Positions 15,454-24,473 are shown, numbered from the stretch's first letter. The stretch is 43,893 nucleotides of DNA from an uncultured Alphaproteobacteria bacterium (GCA_902826245.1 CADEEA010000023.1:1-43893); one strand, 5' to 3'. Notes: a model not told the origin generated them from the sequence alone. A program made the numbers and translations.

Positions 15454-17088
15454 CTATTGCGGGCGCGCGACGCGGTCGGGTTGAATTGAAACAACGACGC
15501 CGCTGGCGATCAGCGCGCGCACTTGGTTGGGCGTGGCTTCAACAACCAGCATGGGCTGGCTGCCCATGCGCCCGACATAGGCCGCGCCCGTCCCTCGGGC
15601 TGCTGTCTCGGCGCGATCGAGCGGTCCGCGTACGCTGACGATGAAGCGGGCCGGGCGATCGGCGGGAAGCGCCGCCAATTGCGCCAGCGCGCGCGTGTTT
15701 GCGGGATCTGAGGTCGGCTCGGCCATAGCATCCTGCGCCGCTTTCGCAGCGCCTCCCATCTTGTTGAGCGCATCGAGGAGCCGAATGCGCGGGCGTCCGC
15801 CCACATTGAGCCCGCTCTCTTTCAACGCCGTTTCGATCTCATCGATGGTGGCTGCCGGGCGCGCCGAACGTAGCGCGGCGAATGCGCCAGCGACGTGCGG
15901 CGTGGCCATCGAGGTGCCGCTGAAAGAGGCGAAGCCGCCCCCGGGCACGGACGAATTGATGCTCACGCCCGGCGCATGCACATCGACCTGCGGGCCGCAA
16001 TTGGAGAAGTCCGCCACCTGATCTTCCTTCGACGTGGCCCCGACGGTGACTGCGCTCGATATGCAGCCTGGAAAGCTCACGGAATCGCGGAACCCGTCAT
16101 TGCCGGATGCGATTGCGGTGGCGACGCCCGCGGCGCGGAGTTGATCGATCACCGGCTTGGTCATGTCGGTGTCGCATGCGGTCGTTGAGCGTCCGCCGCC
16201 GAGGCTCATGTTCACTGCCGCGACATGGCGCTCCCCCGCCAGTTGCAGCACGAAGTCGAGCGCGCGGATCTGGTCGGAGGTGAACGACGCCACGCAGCGC
16301 GGACGCCCGCCGCAGCCGGCGCCGGAAAACTGGCTGAACACCTGCACCGCGATGATGTCGGCGTCGGGCGCGACGCCGGAGAAGTCTTCTCCGCGCCCCG
16401 CCGCGATGCCCGCTACGTGCGTGCCGTGCTCGCACCCTGGTGCTGCACATGGCCGCGCCGCGCCAGCCTCGATCTGTTCGCCCTGGCCATTGGGGCAGAC
16501 GCTGGTGGAAGAATTGACGGCGGACGTTGTGGAGAAGCACGCCTCGGCGACAACGCGTTCGGCCAGGAACGGGTGAGCGGCGTCAATTCCGGTGTCGAGA
16601 ATGGCGACGCTTTGGCCCGCGCCGCGTCCGCCCAACGCCCAGATTTCTGGCGCCTGAACCAGCGGGCCGCTGTCTGAAAGCGTCGCCTGCAGGATGCGGT
16701 CCTCGCTCCAGGCGCCAAAGCGCGGATCGCGGTAGAGCTCATCAAGCTGCGGTAGCGTGACCTCGGCGACAAGGTAGGGGAGGCGGTCGTTAAGCGCTGA
16801 TACGTTGGCGACGCCAGCGCGCTGAAAGGCGGCTACAGCATCGGCTTGCGTCGTCCTCATGGCAGGTTGCACGCCAGCAGGCGCCGCGATCTGCACGATG
16901 ACGCGCACCGAGCCTTCCGCTTCCGCCTTGGCGCGAAGCGCTGCGAGATCGGGAGCGCCGGCGTCGGCTTGTATTGGCGGGCAGATGTCAAGCGTCGTGG
17001 TGGCGGTGGGCGCGCACGAAGCTCCCAGGCAGAACAAGGCGCTCAAGGCGGCGGCAGTGGCCCAACGCGGGCGGGGGCGTTGCAGCAT
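15454..17088 (-). CDS. Subtilisin-like serine protease (peptidase S8), exported
   Basis: 544 residues: signal segment (WATAAALSALFCLGASC, possibly lipidated at Cys25), an N-terminal propeptide-like domain (about 58-125, inhibitor I9 type), and a catalytic domain with D165 (AILDTGID), H221 (CEHGTHVAG), oxyanion N330 (IASGNDG) and S393 (SGTSMATPHVAG). The C-terminal 100 residues form another small domain (RPARFIVSVRGPLDR, MLVVEATPNQVRAL) similar in shape to the propeptide. Several cysteine pairs indicate disulfides outside the cytoplasm. All catalytic residues are present, so it should be active. Start ATG 17086-17088 with AGGAG at about 10 nt. Confidence 0.95.
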   Translation of the reverse strand: MLQRPRPRWATAAALSALFCLGASCAPTATTTLDICPPIQADAGAPDLAALRAKAEAEGSVRVIVQIAAPAGVQPAMRTTQADAVAAFQRAGVANVSALNDRLPYLVAEVTLPQLDELYRDPRFGAWSEDRILQATLSDSGPLVQAPEIWALGGRGAGQSVAILDTGIDAAHPFLAERVVAEACFSTTSAVNSSTSVCPNGQGEQIEAGAARPCAAPGCEHGTHVAGIAAGRGEDFSGVAPDADIIAVQVFSQFSGAGCGGRPRCVASFTSDQIRALDFVLQLAGERHVAAVNMSLGGGRSTTACDTDMTKPVIDQLRAAGVATAIASGNDGFRDSVSFPGCISSAVTVGATSKEDQVADFSNCGPQVDVHAPGVSINSSVPGGGFASFSGTSMATPHVAGAFAALRSARPAATIDEIETALKESGLNVGGRPRIRLLDALNKMGGAAKAAQDAMAEPTSDPANTRALAQLAALPADRPARFIVSVRGPLDRAETAARGTGAAYVGRMGSQPMLVVEATPNQVRALIASGVVVSIQPDRVARPQ

Positions 17089-17183
17089 GGCGCATCTCCT
17101 GTTTCGGCGTGCCTTACGAGCCTAGCACGTGCAGCTTTGATTGGACACGTAACGTTTGTTTCATTCAATCCCGCTGCACAGCC

Positions 17184-18188
17184 CTACGCTTCCCGCAGCC
17201 AAGTCTGGAACGCCGCGATCGCGCCCTCGTGCTTGGGCGAGAGCCGACCGTGTTCGTAGATTCCAGAATTGAGGTTTTCCTGGACCCGCTCGACGATCCA
17301 TTTGTCTTCGGCAGTGACCTGGTCGGCCATGACGAGCGTCTCGCCAGGAACCGCGTCGCCCTCAGGCATGAGATAGAGATAATCCAGCTGTGTCCGATCC
17401 GCGCCAAGCGGCGACATCCGCTCGATCATCAGTCCGCGCCGATAAACATTGACGCCAATATTGGGCCAAACCCAGGCCCATAATCCGTCATACACACCCA
17501 TTGGATCGCGCGGCGGTGCGTAGTGCAGCGCGGTGCGGCCTTCGACGGTGACTGTGTACTGGTCCGAATGCACTTCGGCGTCGAGCGTGGGGTGCAGCAA
17601 CGGCACATGATAGCCTTCGAGATAATTCTCGACATAGGTTTTCCAATTGCAGGCGAGCGTGTGTGTGCGGCGCGCCGCGATGCGCAGATTGGACCAATCG
17701 GCGTCGGCGAGTCGTAGTTCCAGCGGCGCGAGCAGAGCCGCAAGCGGCGCCGGATTTTCCGCGACGCTGGCGAACCACAGCCCGCGCCATGGAGCGATGT
17801 TCAGTGGAAACAAGCCGTACTCGCGCGGATCGAAATCGGCGGCGGCGCCGAAATCGCGCGCGGCGCGCAGACGGCCGTCGAGCGCATAGCGCCAGCCGTG
17901 ATAGGGGCAAACCAGAACGCCGTCGCAGACGCCTTGCTCGGTTCGCACCAGCGGCCCGGCGCGATGGCGGCAGACATTGTGGAAGCCGCGCACCTCCCCA
18001 TCCTCGCCGCGCACCAGCAGCACCGGGTAGCCAGCGAGCGTCTCGGCGCGCCAGGATCGCGGTTCGGGGAGCGCGCTTTCATGGGTCACAAATTGCCAGC
18101 TCTTGGCGAACACGCCGGCGCGTTCGCGAGGCCAATGGGAAGGGTCGGAATACCAGGAAGCAGGGGCGGTGAGTGGAGATTGGGTCAT
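17184..18188 (-). CDS. Rieske non-heme iron oxygenase, large-subunit type
   Basis: 334 residues from ATG 18186-18188; the frame upstream of that crosses the palindrome at 18249-18367 and is not coding. The Rieske [2Fe-2S] centre is C73-x-H75 and C94-x2-H97 (CRHRAG, CPYHGW). The mononuclear iron site has H194 and H199 (GYHVPLLH) after WKTYVENYLE. The C-terminal ending (RVQENLNSGIYEHGRLSPKHE) resembles the choline/carnitine/glycine-betaine monooxygenase group rather than classical aromatic dioxygenases. No ferredoxin or reductase partner is adjacent, so the substrate is unknown. Confidence 0.92.
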   Translation of the reverse strand: MTQSPLTAPASWYSDPSHWPRERAGVFAKSWQFVTHESALPEPRSWRAETLAGYPVLLVRGEDGEVRGFHNVCRHRAGPLVRTEQGVCDGVLVCPYHGWRYALDGRLRAARDFGAAADFDPREYGLFPLNIAPWRGLWFASVAENPAPLAALLAPLELRLADADWSNLRIAARRTHTLACNWKTYVENYLEGYHVPLLHPTLDAEVHSDQYTVTVEGRTALHYAPPRDPMGVYDGLWAWVWPNIGVNVYRRGLMIERMSPLGADRTQLDYLYLMPEGDAVPGETLVMADQVTAEDKWIVERVQENLNSGIYEHGRLSPKHEGAIAAFQTWLREA

Positions 18189-18248
18189 ATTGGGCGACCT
18201 TACAGCGGGAGGCGAAAAACCCGGAATCGTCGCGATCGCCCGAGAAGC

Positions 18249-18367
18249 GCGCCGTAAACACGGACCGCCGGCGCCCTCGCCGGCATCGGAGCTGCAAACA
18301 CACCGTCGCCTGAGCGGTAGCAAGCTCCGACGCCGGCGAGGGCGCCGGCGGTCCGTGTTTACGGCGC
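18249..18367. repeat. Family A palindromic element, intergenic copy
   Basis: Perfectly complementary 36-nt arms (18249-18284 and 18332-18367) continue, after one mismatch, with a further 8 bp (TCGGAGCT). The core GGACCGCCGGCGCCCTCGCCGGC matches the ileS copy at all but two positions. It lies in the 282-bp space between the divergent Rieske and DjlA-like genes. Confidence 0.92.
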
Positions 18368-18470
18368 ATCCCTGTTGGCCGCGTGGCGCTTCGCCCGGCC
18401 GCGACAACGTGTAGAAAAATTCCGCCCGTTCGCGCTTTCCCCGCGCGGCAGCATCGGCGACAATGCCCGC

Positions 18471-19157
18471 ATGTCGGTCTGGTCACGCATTGTCGCACTC
18501 GCGAGCCGCGCCTTCGAGCCGGACGAGCCCGCGCCGTTTGAGGAATGCGCGCCGCAGCCCAACGATGTCGGCTTCACCGCCGCCGTGATCGGGCTCGCCG
18601 CCAAAATGGCGAAAGCCGACGGGATTACCACCGAGAAGGAACTCGCCGCCGCAGCCCAGGTGTTCCGGCCCCCGCCAGGGGAGGAAGCGAACTTCCGCCG
18701 CGCCTTCATGCTGGCGCAAGAGACTGTGCTTGGATTTGATTCCTACGCCGCCCAGGTGGGGCGGAAATATCGGGCGCGGCCTTGCCTGCTGGAGGACGTG
18801 CTCGACGGGCTCTTCCATATCGCCGCCGCAGACGGGATGGTGACCGATGACGAGCTTGATTTCTTGGCGCGCGTGGCTCGCCATTTCGGTTTCAGCGACC
18901 TGGACTTTCGCCGCATCAAGGCCACCAATCTAGGCCCCGAGGCGGGCGATCCTTATGCCGTACTTGGGCTCATGCCGGGCGCTGGCATGGAGGAGGTGCG
19001 CACTGCTTGGAGGAGGCTCGCCGCCGATAACCACCCCGACACCATGCTCGCCCGCGGCGCGGCGCCGGAATTCGTGGCCATCGCGCACGAAAAGACCGCC
19101 GCGATCAACGCCGCCTATGCCGCGATCCATAAAGAGCTAAGCGTTGCGGCGAACTGA
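18471..19157 (+). CDS. DjlA-like protein: TerB domain plus J domain
   Basis: 228 residues from ATG 18471. Residues about 30-150 form a TerB-like all-helical domain with two acidic signatures (MAKADGITTEKELA and IAAADGMVTDDELDFL). The C-terminal 70 residues are a DnaJ domain (DPYAVLGLMPGA, then RLAADNHPDTML with the HPD motif that stimulates DnaK ATPase). The order matches DjlA, but the N-terminal membrane anchor of enterobacterial DjlA is missing, so this form may be cytosolic. The palindrome at 18249-18367 is upstream. Confidence 0.88.
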   Translation: MSVWSRIVALASRAFEPDEPAPFEECAPQPNDVGFTAAVIGLAAKMAKADGITTEKELAAAAQVFRPPPGEEANFRRAFMLAQETVLGFDSYAAQVGRKYRARPCLLEDVLDGLFHIAAADGMVTDDELDFLARVARHFGFSDLDFRRIKATNLGPEAGDPYAVLGLMPGAGMEEVRTAWRRLAADNHPDTMLARGAAPEFVAIAHEKTAAINAAYAAIHKELSVAAN

Positions 19158-19239
19158 GTATGGTTAAAGCGCGCCTAACGGGCGCCGCATTGATCAATCA
19201 GGCTCGGCGCCCATATCATCGGCTTGAGGAGCCCCCTGG

Positions 19240-19500
19240 ATGAGTGTGACGGCTGATTTCGGCGCTTCGGTAATGAGCACTTTGGCGCGTGCGCTCGGCG
19301 CGGTGCTGTTGGCGGCGGGACTGGCGCTTGCCCTGATGTTCGCCTTCGCCGCGGCGGCGGTAATCGGGCTCATCGTCTTGGCGGCCGCGTTGGCCATGCA
19401 CTTTGCCCCGACAGGGCGCGCGAGCGCGGACGGCGTGCTGGAAGCGCGGCGGACGCCAAATGGCTGGGTGGTCGAAACCGCGGCGTGGCGGAATCTCTAG
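19240..19500 (+). CDS. Small membrane protein, 86 aa, unknown
   Basis: ATG 19240 is preceded by TTGAGGAG, a good ribosome-binding site. The protein has one long or two short adjacent membrane segments (RALGAVLLAAGLALALMFAF and AAAAVIGLIVLAAALAM) followed by a 30-residue soluble tail (GVLEARRTPNGWVVETAAW). Ala/Leu-rich sequence is otherwise plain. No family recognised. It is followed by a family B repeat and the amidase gene. Confidence 0.75.
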   Translation: MSVTADFGASVMSTLARALGAVLLAAGLALALMFAFAAAAVIGLIVLAAALAMHFAPTGRASADGVLEARRTPNGWVVETAAWRNL

Positions 19501-19577
19501 GTTTTGTTTGCGCCGCGGCGGCGTGCGGTCCAGTCTTATACCAAGACCATGCCCCTTGATCGCAGCACACGAACTCT

Positions 19578-19681
19578 CCGTCATTCCGGACGCGCGGAGC
19601 GCGATCCGGAACCCAGGGGCAAACGCACCGCTCTACGATCCCCTGGGTTCCGGGTATCGCTTTGCGATCCCGGAATGACGG
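19578..19681 (-). repeat. Family B cloverleaf-like palindromic element, copy 1
   Basis: Outer 12-bp stem (CCGTCATTCCGG / CCGGAATGACGG), side hairpins CGCGC-GGA-GCGCG and ATCGC-TTT-GCGAT, and an inner 14-bp stem (CCGGAACCCAGGGG / CCCCTGGGTTCCGG) closed by a loop of about 20 nt. By its loop sequence it is in reverse orientation relative to copies 2 and 3. It ends 55 nt before the amidase start. Confidence 0.9.
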
Positions 19682-19736
19682 AGTGTGGGAAGCAATTCAG
19701 TGCGAAGCGGCACTCGGGGTCACCGGTACCGCCCCC

Positions 19737-20288
19737 ATGAATCCGCACATCATCGAGCGACCCTCTCCCAATTTCGACGCGCGCACCCGCGCCGTTGACC
19801 TTGTCGTGCTGCACTACACCGGCATGCAGAGCGCCGAGATCGCGCTGGCGCGGTTGTGCGATCCCGCGCCGGTCGCGGGCAAATATCCCGGGCCGTGGCA
19901 AACGCGCGACATCGATCCCGTGACCCCGCTTGGGCGCGCCAGCGCGCACTATGTCGTCGATGAAACGGGCTTTATCTATCGCCTGGTGGCGGAGGAAAAC
20001 CGCGCTTGGCACGCTGGTGTCTCAAGCTGGGAAGGCGAGAACGACGTGAACTCCCGCTCGATCGGCATCGAGATCGTCAATGGCGGCCATGATTTCGGGC
20101 TACCGGATTTTCCTGATGTGCAGATCGATGCTGTGATTGATTTGCTGCGCAACGTCCTCGTGCGCCGCAACCTCGACCCTTCGCGCGTGGTCGGCCATTC
20201 CGATGTCGCGCCTGGCCGCAAGCGCGATCCGGGTGAGAAGTTTCCTTGGTCGAAGCTCGCTCACGCAGGCGTGGCGGTCCCGCGGTGA
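19737..20288 (+). CDS. N-acetylmuramoyl-L-alanine amidase, AmpD-like (Amidase_2)
   Basis: 183 residues from ATG 19737. The zinc site of the amidase_2 fold is visible: H26 (VVLHYTGM), H154 (VGHSDVAPGRKRDPG) and D164, with catalytic E112 (IGIEIVNGG). No signal peptide, so a cytosolic AmpD-type enzyme that cleaves the peptide from anhydro-MurNAc during peptidoglycan recycling is likely; a periplasmic AmiD-type role would need an exporter signal. The frame upstream of 19737 runs into the repeat and is not coding. Regulation by the neighbouring repeat is speculative. Confidence 0.92.
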   Translation: MNPHIIERPSPNFDARTRAVDLVVLHYTGMQSAEIALARLCDPAPVAGKYPGPWQTRDIDPVTPLGRASAHYVVDETGFIYRLVAEENRAWHAGVSSWEGENDVNSRSIGIEIVNGGHDFGLPDFPDVQIDAVIDLLRNVLVRRNLDPSRVVGHSDVAPGRKRDPGEKFPWSKLAHAGVAVPR

Positions 20289-20337
20289 GATCTGCTTTTG
20301 GGACGCGCGAGGCGATTCAAGCGCAACGGACCGTGCC

Positions 20338-21333
20338 TTAGTCGGCCGATCCGACTCGCCGGCGCGCCTCGGCCTCGTACATTTCGTCCATGAAGCGCCA
20401 ATTCGCTTCGGCGCTGGAGACGAGCGTGCGTGCCGCGCCAAGCGCATCGACTGCGCGACCGCAACGGGCAGTTTCGTCCGGCGCCTGCTCCATCGCTTGC
20501 AATTGACCGATCATCGCCATCAGCGCGTTCATCGACGTCTGAGTGTGGCCGCGGAATCCATCATCGTTGAGCATGGCGAGGTGAAAGTCGCGAGATTCTT
20601 GTTCGGTCCACAAGCCGCGCTCCTGCATTAGCTGCCGCTTCCAGTTCGCCAATGTCTCGCTATAGCGGTTCGCTTCCGTTCCGTAATTCATGATCGCGCC
20701 GATCTGGCCTTCAAATCCGGACAGGAGCGCTGCGCGGCTCTCCGGCGCGGCGCACGCGCCAGCCGCCGGCGCCGGGGGCAAGGTGAGTTGCGGCGGCGCC
20801 GGCGGACCCGCGACGCGCGCGCGCCCGGTGAACTCGTCCATGGTGAGCTGAAACAACGCGCGGTCGGTGCAGGTGAACTGCAGATCGTCGCCCATCAGCA
20901 TGATCTCGACCTTGAACCCGGTCTCGGTTGCAGGATCGCCGCTATAATAGGCGATCCCGTCTTCAAGGTCGTTGACGCCGGCGTATTGGAACCGGCTAGC
21001 AAGGGCCTCGTCCAAGGCGTCATACGCCTCGACGGCAGCGTCCGCGTCCGCGAACGACGCCATGGCGCTGATCGTGTGGAGGCGGTGCGAGAGGTGGGTG
21101 AAAGTCGCCTCGATCTCGCTGAACGCATACGCTTGGGCCGGGGTAACAAATTGCGAGTTCATCATGCGGACGCCAGGAACTCCGTTGACGCCAGATGCGC
21201 CGAAGCGCTCGCCGAAAGCGCCTTCCGCCGTACAATAGTTCGCGGCTTGCGCCGCGTCGAACGCCTGAGCCTCGGCGCGGTCGATCAGTGTGAACGTGAG
21301 TGTGGCGACAAGCGCGCCAATGATCCATCGCAT
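20338..21333 (-). CDS. Secreted protein of unknown function
   Basis: 331 residues with signal peptide (RWIIGALVATLTFTLIDRAEAQ). The N-terminal part (35-170) is a mixed alpha/beta unit with several Cys (YCTAEG, FTCTDR), followed by a proline-rich linker (AGPPAPPQLTLPPAPAAG) and a helical C-terminal region (MNALMAMIGQLQAMEQAP) with a final Cys (ETARCGRAVD). No known domain recognised. It lies immediately downstream of the M13 peptidase on the same strand, 21 bp apart, so the two are probably one operon. Confidence 0.8.
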   Translation of the reverse strand: MRWIIGALVATLTFTLIDRAEAQAFDAAQAANYCTAEGAFGERFGASGVNGVPGVRMMNSQFVTPAQAYAFSEIEATFTHLSHRLHTISAMASFADADAAVEAYDALDEALASRFQYAGVNDLEDGIAYYSGDPATETGFKVEIMLMGDDLQFTCTDRALFQLTMDEFTGRARVAGPPAPPQLTLPPAPAAGACAAPESRAALLSGFEGQIGAIMNYGTEANRYSETLANWKRQLMQERGLWTEQESRDFHLAMLNDDGFRGHTQTSMNALMAMIGQLQAMEQAPDETARCGRAVDALGAARTLVSSAEANWRFMDEMYEAEARRRVGSAD

Positions 21334-21354
21334 GTTGTGGCTCCGCCAGCACGT

Positions 21355-23412
21355 CTACCAAACCCGCACCCGCGCCTCCGGCGCAAGATAGAGCGCATCT
21401 CCCGGCTGCACGTTGAACGCCGCATACCAAGCGTCGAGATTGCGCACGGTCAGCGCGCGGTACATGCCGGGCGCGTGACCATCGGTGGCGATACGCTGGC
21501 GCATGGCTTCATCGCGCATCTTGGTGGCCCAGGTTTGGGCGTAGGCGATGAAGAAGCGCTGGTCGCCGGTGAGGCCCTCGATCACCGGGGCTTCGCGTCC
21601 GTTGAGCGAAGCGCGATAAGCCATATACGCCGCTTGCAAGCCGGCGACATCGGCGATGTTTTCGCCCAAGGTCAATGTGCCGTTGACGTGCAGATCAGGG
21701 AGCGGCGTGTAGGCATCATATTGGCGTGCGAGCGCTTCGCCTTGGGTGCGGAAAGCGGCGAGGTCGGCGGGCGTCCACCAATTGCGCAGCGCCCCGGTTG
21801 AATCGAACGCCGCGCCGTTATTGTCGAAGCTGTGGCTGATCTCGTGGCCGATGACCGCGCCGATGGCGCCGTAATTGTAGGCGGGATCGGCGCTCGCATC
21901 GAAGAACGGAGGCTGCAGGATCGCGGCCGGGAAGTTCAACGCATTTTGCACCGGCAGGTTCACGGCGTTGACGGTCTGCGGCGTCATCCACCATTCGTTG
22001 CGGTCCATCGGATGGCCAAGCTTGGCGAGTTGGTGGGCGTACTCGGCGCGCGCGCCGGCGATGGCGTTGGCGTAAGCGTTGTCAGGCGAGACTTCGTAGC
22101 GCGAATAATCGCGCCAGGCATCGGGATAGCCGACGCCGACGACGATGCTCTCCACCTTGCGCAGAGCTTCCTGGCGCGTTTCCGCCGCCATCCACTCGAG
22201 GCCGTTCACGCGTTCGGCGAAGGCGGCCTTGATGTTGTCCACCATCGACTGCACTTCCGCGCGCGCCGACGCCGGAAAGTAACGCTCGGCATAGGCGCGT
22301 CCGACCGCGTCGCCGAGATTGGCGTTCAACGCGTCGAGCCCGCGTTTGGCGCGCTCGCGTTGTTGCGGCGTGCCCGACAACGTCGTGCCGTAGAAGGCGA
22401 ACGAGGCCTGATCGATCTGCGAGGGCAGCACGCTGGCGTTGGAATTGATCTGGTGGAAAGCGAGCCAATCCTTCCATGCTTGCAAATGCTGCGAGGCGAC
22501 CAGCACCGAAAGACCGGTGATGGCGCCGGCTTGGTAGGCGCCGAAGCGTTGCTGATTGGCGAGCTGGGCGCCGGCGAAGAATGCGTCCCAATCGATGCCG
22601 GGCGCGCGCCGCGCGAAATCGGCGCGGGTCCACACCGCTGCTGAATTGGCGAAATCCTCGCTCTGCGCGCGGGTGGCGTGCGCGCGCGCGATCGCCATTT
22701 CCAAATTGTAGATGCGCTGCGCCTTGGCGCGCGCGTCAGTGACGCCAGCCAAATTCAGCACCTGCTCGATATAGGTGCGATACTGGCCGCGGATGGTCGC
22801 CATCGCTGGATCGTTCGAGAGATAATATTCGCGTTCCGGCAATCCCAAGCCGCCCTGCAGAAGGTAAGGGAGCACTTCACCTGGCGTTGCGAGGCCCTGG
22901 GTGACGAAAATGCCGAACAAATTCTCGGTGAAGAAATTGGTCGAGTTCAACGGGTCGACGTCGGCGAGGACCTGCTCGCCGAGCACGCGCGAGAGGGCGC
23001 TCTTGTCGGCGATCGCGTCAAAGCGGGCGAGATCGGCCTGGATCGGCGCCATGCCGGCGGCGTCGATGGCGGCGGTGTCGATGAAGGCGTTGTAGAAATC
23101 GGCGATGCGGGCCGCGTCGGTTCCGGGTTCTGGTCTGGAGGCTAGAATGCCGTCGAGCAACTCGCGTGTCTGCCGCTCGGTAGTCAGGAAGGCGCGGTGG
23201 AACGAGCCAACGCTGGAGCGGTCCGCCGGAATCTCCGTCGAGCGCTGCCAGGCGCCGTTAGCGTAGCCGTAGAAATCGTCCCCAGGCTTGGCGCTCGTGT
23301 CCATGGCCGCGAGATCGAGGCCGATGGATTTCGGCTTGGGCGCGCAGCCGATTGGCCCAAGGAGTGCAGCCATAGTTACGGCGAAAGCGGTGGCGAGGAG
23401 ACGGTGGGTCAT
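21355..23412 (-). CDS. M13-family metallopeptidase (neprilysin/PepO-like)
   Basis: 685 residues from ATG 23410-23412. A signal segment (LLATAFAVTMAALLGPIGC) ends in a possible lipidation Cys. The zinc site is H523-E524-x2-H527 (GHEISHSFDNNGAAFD) and E584 (GENIADVAGL); the family C-terminus is kept (YLAPEARVRVW). These enzymes cut short peptides outside the cytoplasm. The substrate-binding motif NAYY is altered to NAVN (VNAVNLPVQNALNFPAAILQ), losing both tyrosines. The gene is divergent from rnpB. Confidence 0.95.
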   Translation of the reverse strand: MTHRLLATAFAVTMAALLGPIGCAPKPKSIGLDLAAMDTSAKPGDDFYGYANGAWQRSTEIPADRSSVGSFHRAFLTTERQTRELLDGILASRPEPGTDAARIADFYNAFIDTAAIDAAGMAPIQADLARFDAIADKSALSRVLGEQVLADVDPLNSTNFFTENLFGIFVTQGLATPGEVLPYLLQGGLGLPEREYYLSNDPAMATIRGQYRTYIEQVLNLAGVTDARAKAQRIYNLEMAIARAHATRAQSEDFANSAAVWTRADFARRAPGIDWDAFFAGAQLANQQRFGAYQAGAITGLSVLVASQHLQAWKDWLAFHQINSNASVLPSQIDQASFAFYGTTLSGTPQQRERAKRGLDALNANLGDAVGRAYAERYFPASARAEVQSMVDNIKAAFAERVNGLEWMAAETRQEALRKVESIVVGVGYPDAWRDYSRYEVSPDNAYANAIAGARAEYAHQLAKLGHPMDRNEWWMTPQTVNAVNLPVQNALNFPAAILQPPFFDASADPAYNYGAIGAVIGHEISHSFDNNGAAFDSTGALRNWWTPADLAAFRTQGEALARQYDAYTPLPDLHVNGTLTLGENIADVAGLQAAYMAYRASLNGREAPVIEGLTGDQRFFIAYAQTWATKMRDEAMRQRIATDGHAPGMYRALTVRNLDAWYAAFNVQPGDALYLAPEARVRVW

Positions 23413-23548
23413 GAGAGGCGAGCCTTTCCCTGGCCGGTGTTTAGCTGGTCGGGGCGGCCCGGCGCCAGTGGGACTCTGCCGAAGCGCGCGTTTGCAGCGA
23501 CGGTCTGCCGGCCTTTCCATTGTTGTGGCGGCCCCTTATGTTTCCCTC

Positions 23549-23946
23549 GCCAGTCGGCCGGACGGCCGCGGGCGCAGGTTCGAAAGGACGCGTTCGAGGA
23601 AAGTCCGGGCTCCACGCGGATACGGCGGCGGGTAACGCCCGCCGGAAGTAATTCTAGGGATAGCGCCACAGAGAATAGACCGCCGATGGCTCGGCAACGA
23701 GCACAGGCAAGGCTGAAACGGTGGGGTAAGAGCCCACCGCGCCGACCGTAAGGAAGGCGGCACGGCAAGCCCCGCCGGGAGCAAGACCGAATAGGGATGC
23801 GATGGCTCCGGACTTGTTCCGGGGTACGGCCCGTCCGTGGGAGCGCATCCGGGTAGGTCGCGAGAACCGTGCGGCGACGCACGGTCCAGAGGAATGGTCG
23901 TCACCCCGGCAACGGGGAACAGAACCCGGCTTACAGGCCGACTGGC
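23549..23946 (+). ncRNA. rnpB: RNase P RNA, bacterial class A
   Basis: The catalytic RNA that matures tRNA 5' ends. Conserved blocks are GAGGAAAGTCCGGGCTCC near the 5' end and ACAGAACCCGGCTTACAG near the 3' end. The P1 helix is an exact 11-bp match between 23549-23559 (GCCAGTCGGCC) and 23936-23946 (GGCCGACTGGC). A short T-run follows (CCCTTTTTG), suggesting that P1 also helps termination. In many alphaproteobacteria rnpB lies beside the mraZ-rsmH cluster, as here. Confidence 0.97.
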
Positions 23947-23994
23947 CCTTTTTGCGGTCTGACAATTTGAGCGAATTCTGGCAATGGTGCCCGC

Positions 23995-24232
23995 ATGCCC
24001 GTGGTCTTTCGGCACAAGGGTGCCCGTTTCCACTTCTTCTCGAACGAGGGCAGCCCTAGGGAGCCTGTGCACATCCATGTTCTTCGCGGCGATTGCGACG
24101 CGAAATTGTGGGTGGAGCCGGATGTCTCGGTCGCGGAGAGCTTCGGGTTCACCCGCCGCGAGTTGACGGAACTGGCGAGAATTGTACTTCAGCGCCGCGA
24201 TGAGATAAGAAGGGCGCGAGCATTTCGGCTGA
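23995..24232 (+). pseudogene. DUF4160 gene, C-terminus lost by frameshift
   Basis: The frame from ATG 23995 encodes MPVVFRHKGARFHFFSNEG and EPVHIHVLRGD-AKLWVEPDVSVA, typical of DUF4160, a small protein usually paired with DUF2442. The family normally ends RRAWHEHFG and stop. Here, after GCG at 24214-24216, a single C is followed by GAG CAT TTC GGC TGA, so EHFG-stop is still present but out of frame; a 5-bp loss (TGGCAT replaced by C) explains it. The current frame runs on to 24396 with unrelated residues. Role of the family is not established, though toxin-antitoxin-like pairing has been suggested. Confidence 0.75.
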
Positions 24233-24473
24233 ATCCGTGCGTTGCGACGAAGACACCCTGTGGGTCGAACTGGCCGACGGGCGCAGCATCGGAGCGCCGC
24301 TCGCCTGGTTCCCACGTTTGCTGCGCGCCACGCCGGAACAGCGCGCGGCGGTGCGGATCAGCCCATCCGGGCGCGGGCTGCACTAGGAAGCGCTAGACGA
24401 GGATATTTCGGTCGAAGGTTTGCTGGTAGGGCGCGGCGATCAAACCAAGCCAGCGTTGGTCGCGGCGGAGTGA
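24219..24473 (+). pseudogene. DUF2442 gene remnant, start lost and internal stop
   Basis: In the frame from AGC 24219 the sequence reads SISAESVRCDEDTLWVELADG then PLAWFPRLLRATPEQR, a clear DUF2442 protein. The start codon would have been in the 5 bp missing from the DUF4160/DUF2442 overlap (expected CATGAGC). A TAG at 24384-24386 replaces the Trp codon expected in LHWEALDEDISVEGLL; the frame then continues open to TGA 24471. Both changes show the pair is inactive. Confidence 0.75.

Noticed and set aside
19164..19178. TTAA-N7-CTAA as a CtrA site before the 86-aa membrane protein
   Set aside because: One half differs from TTAA; too weak to list as a site.
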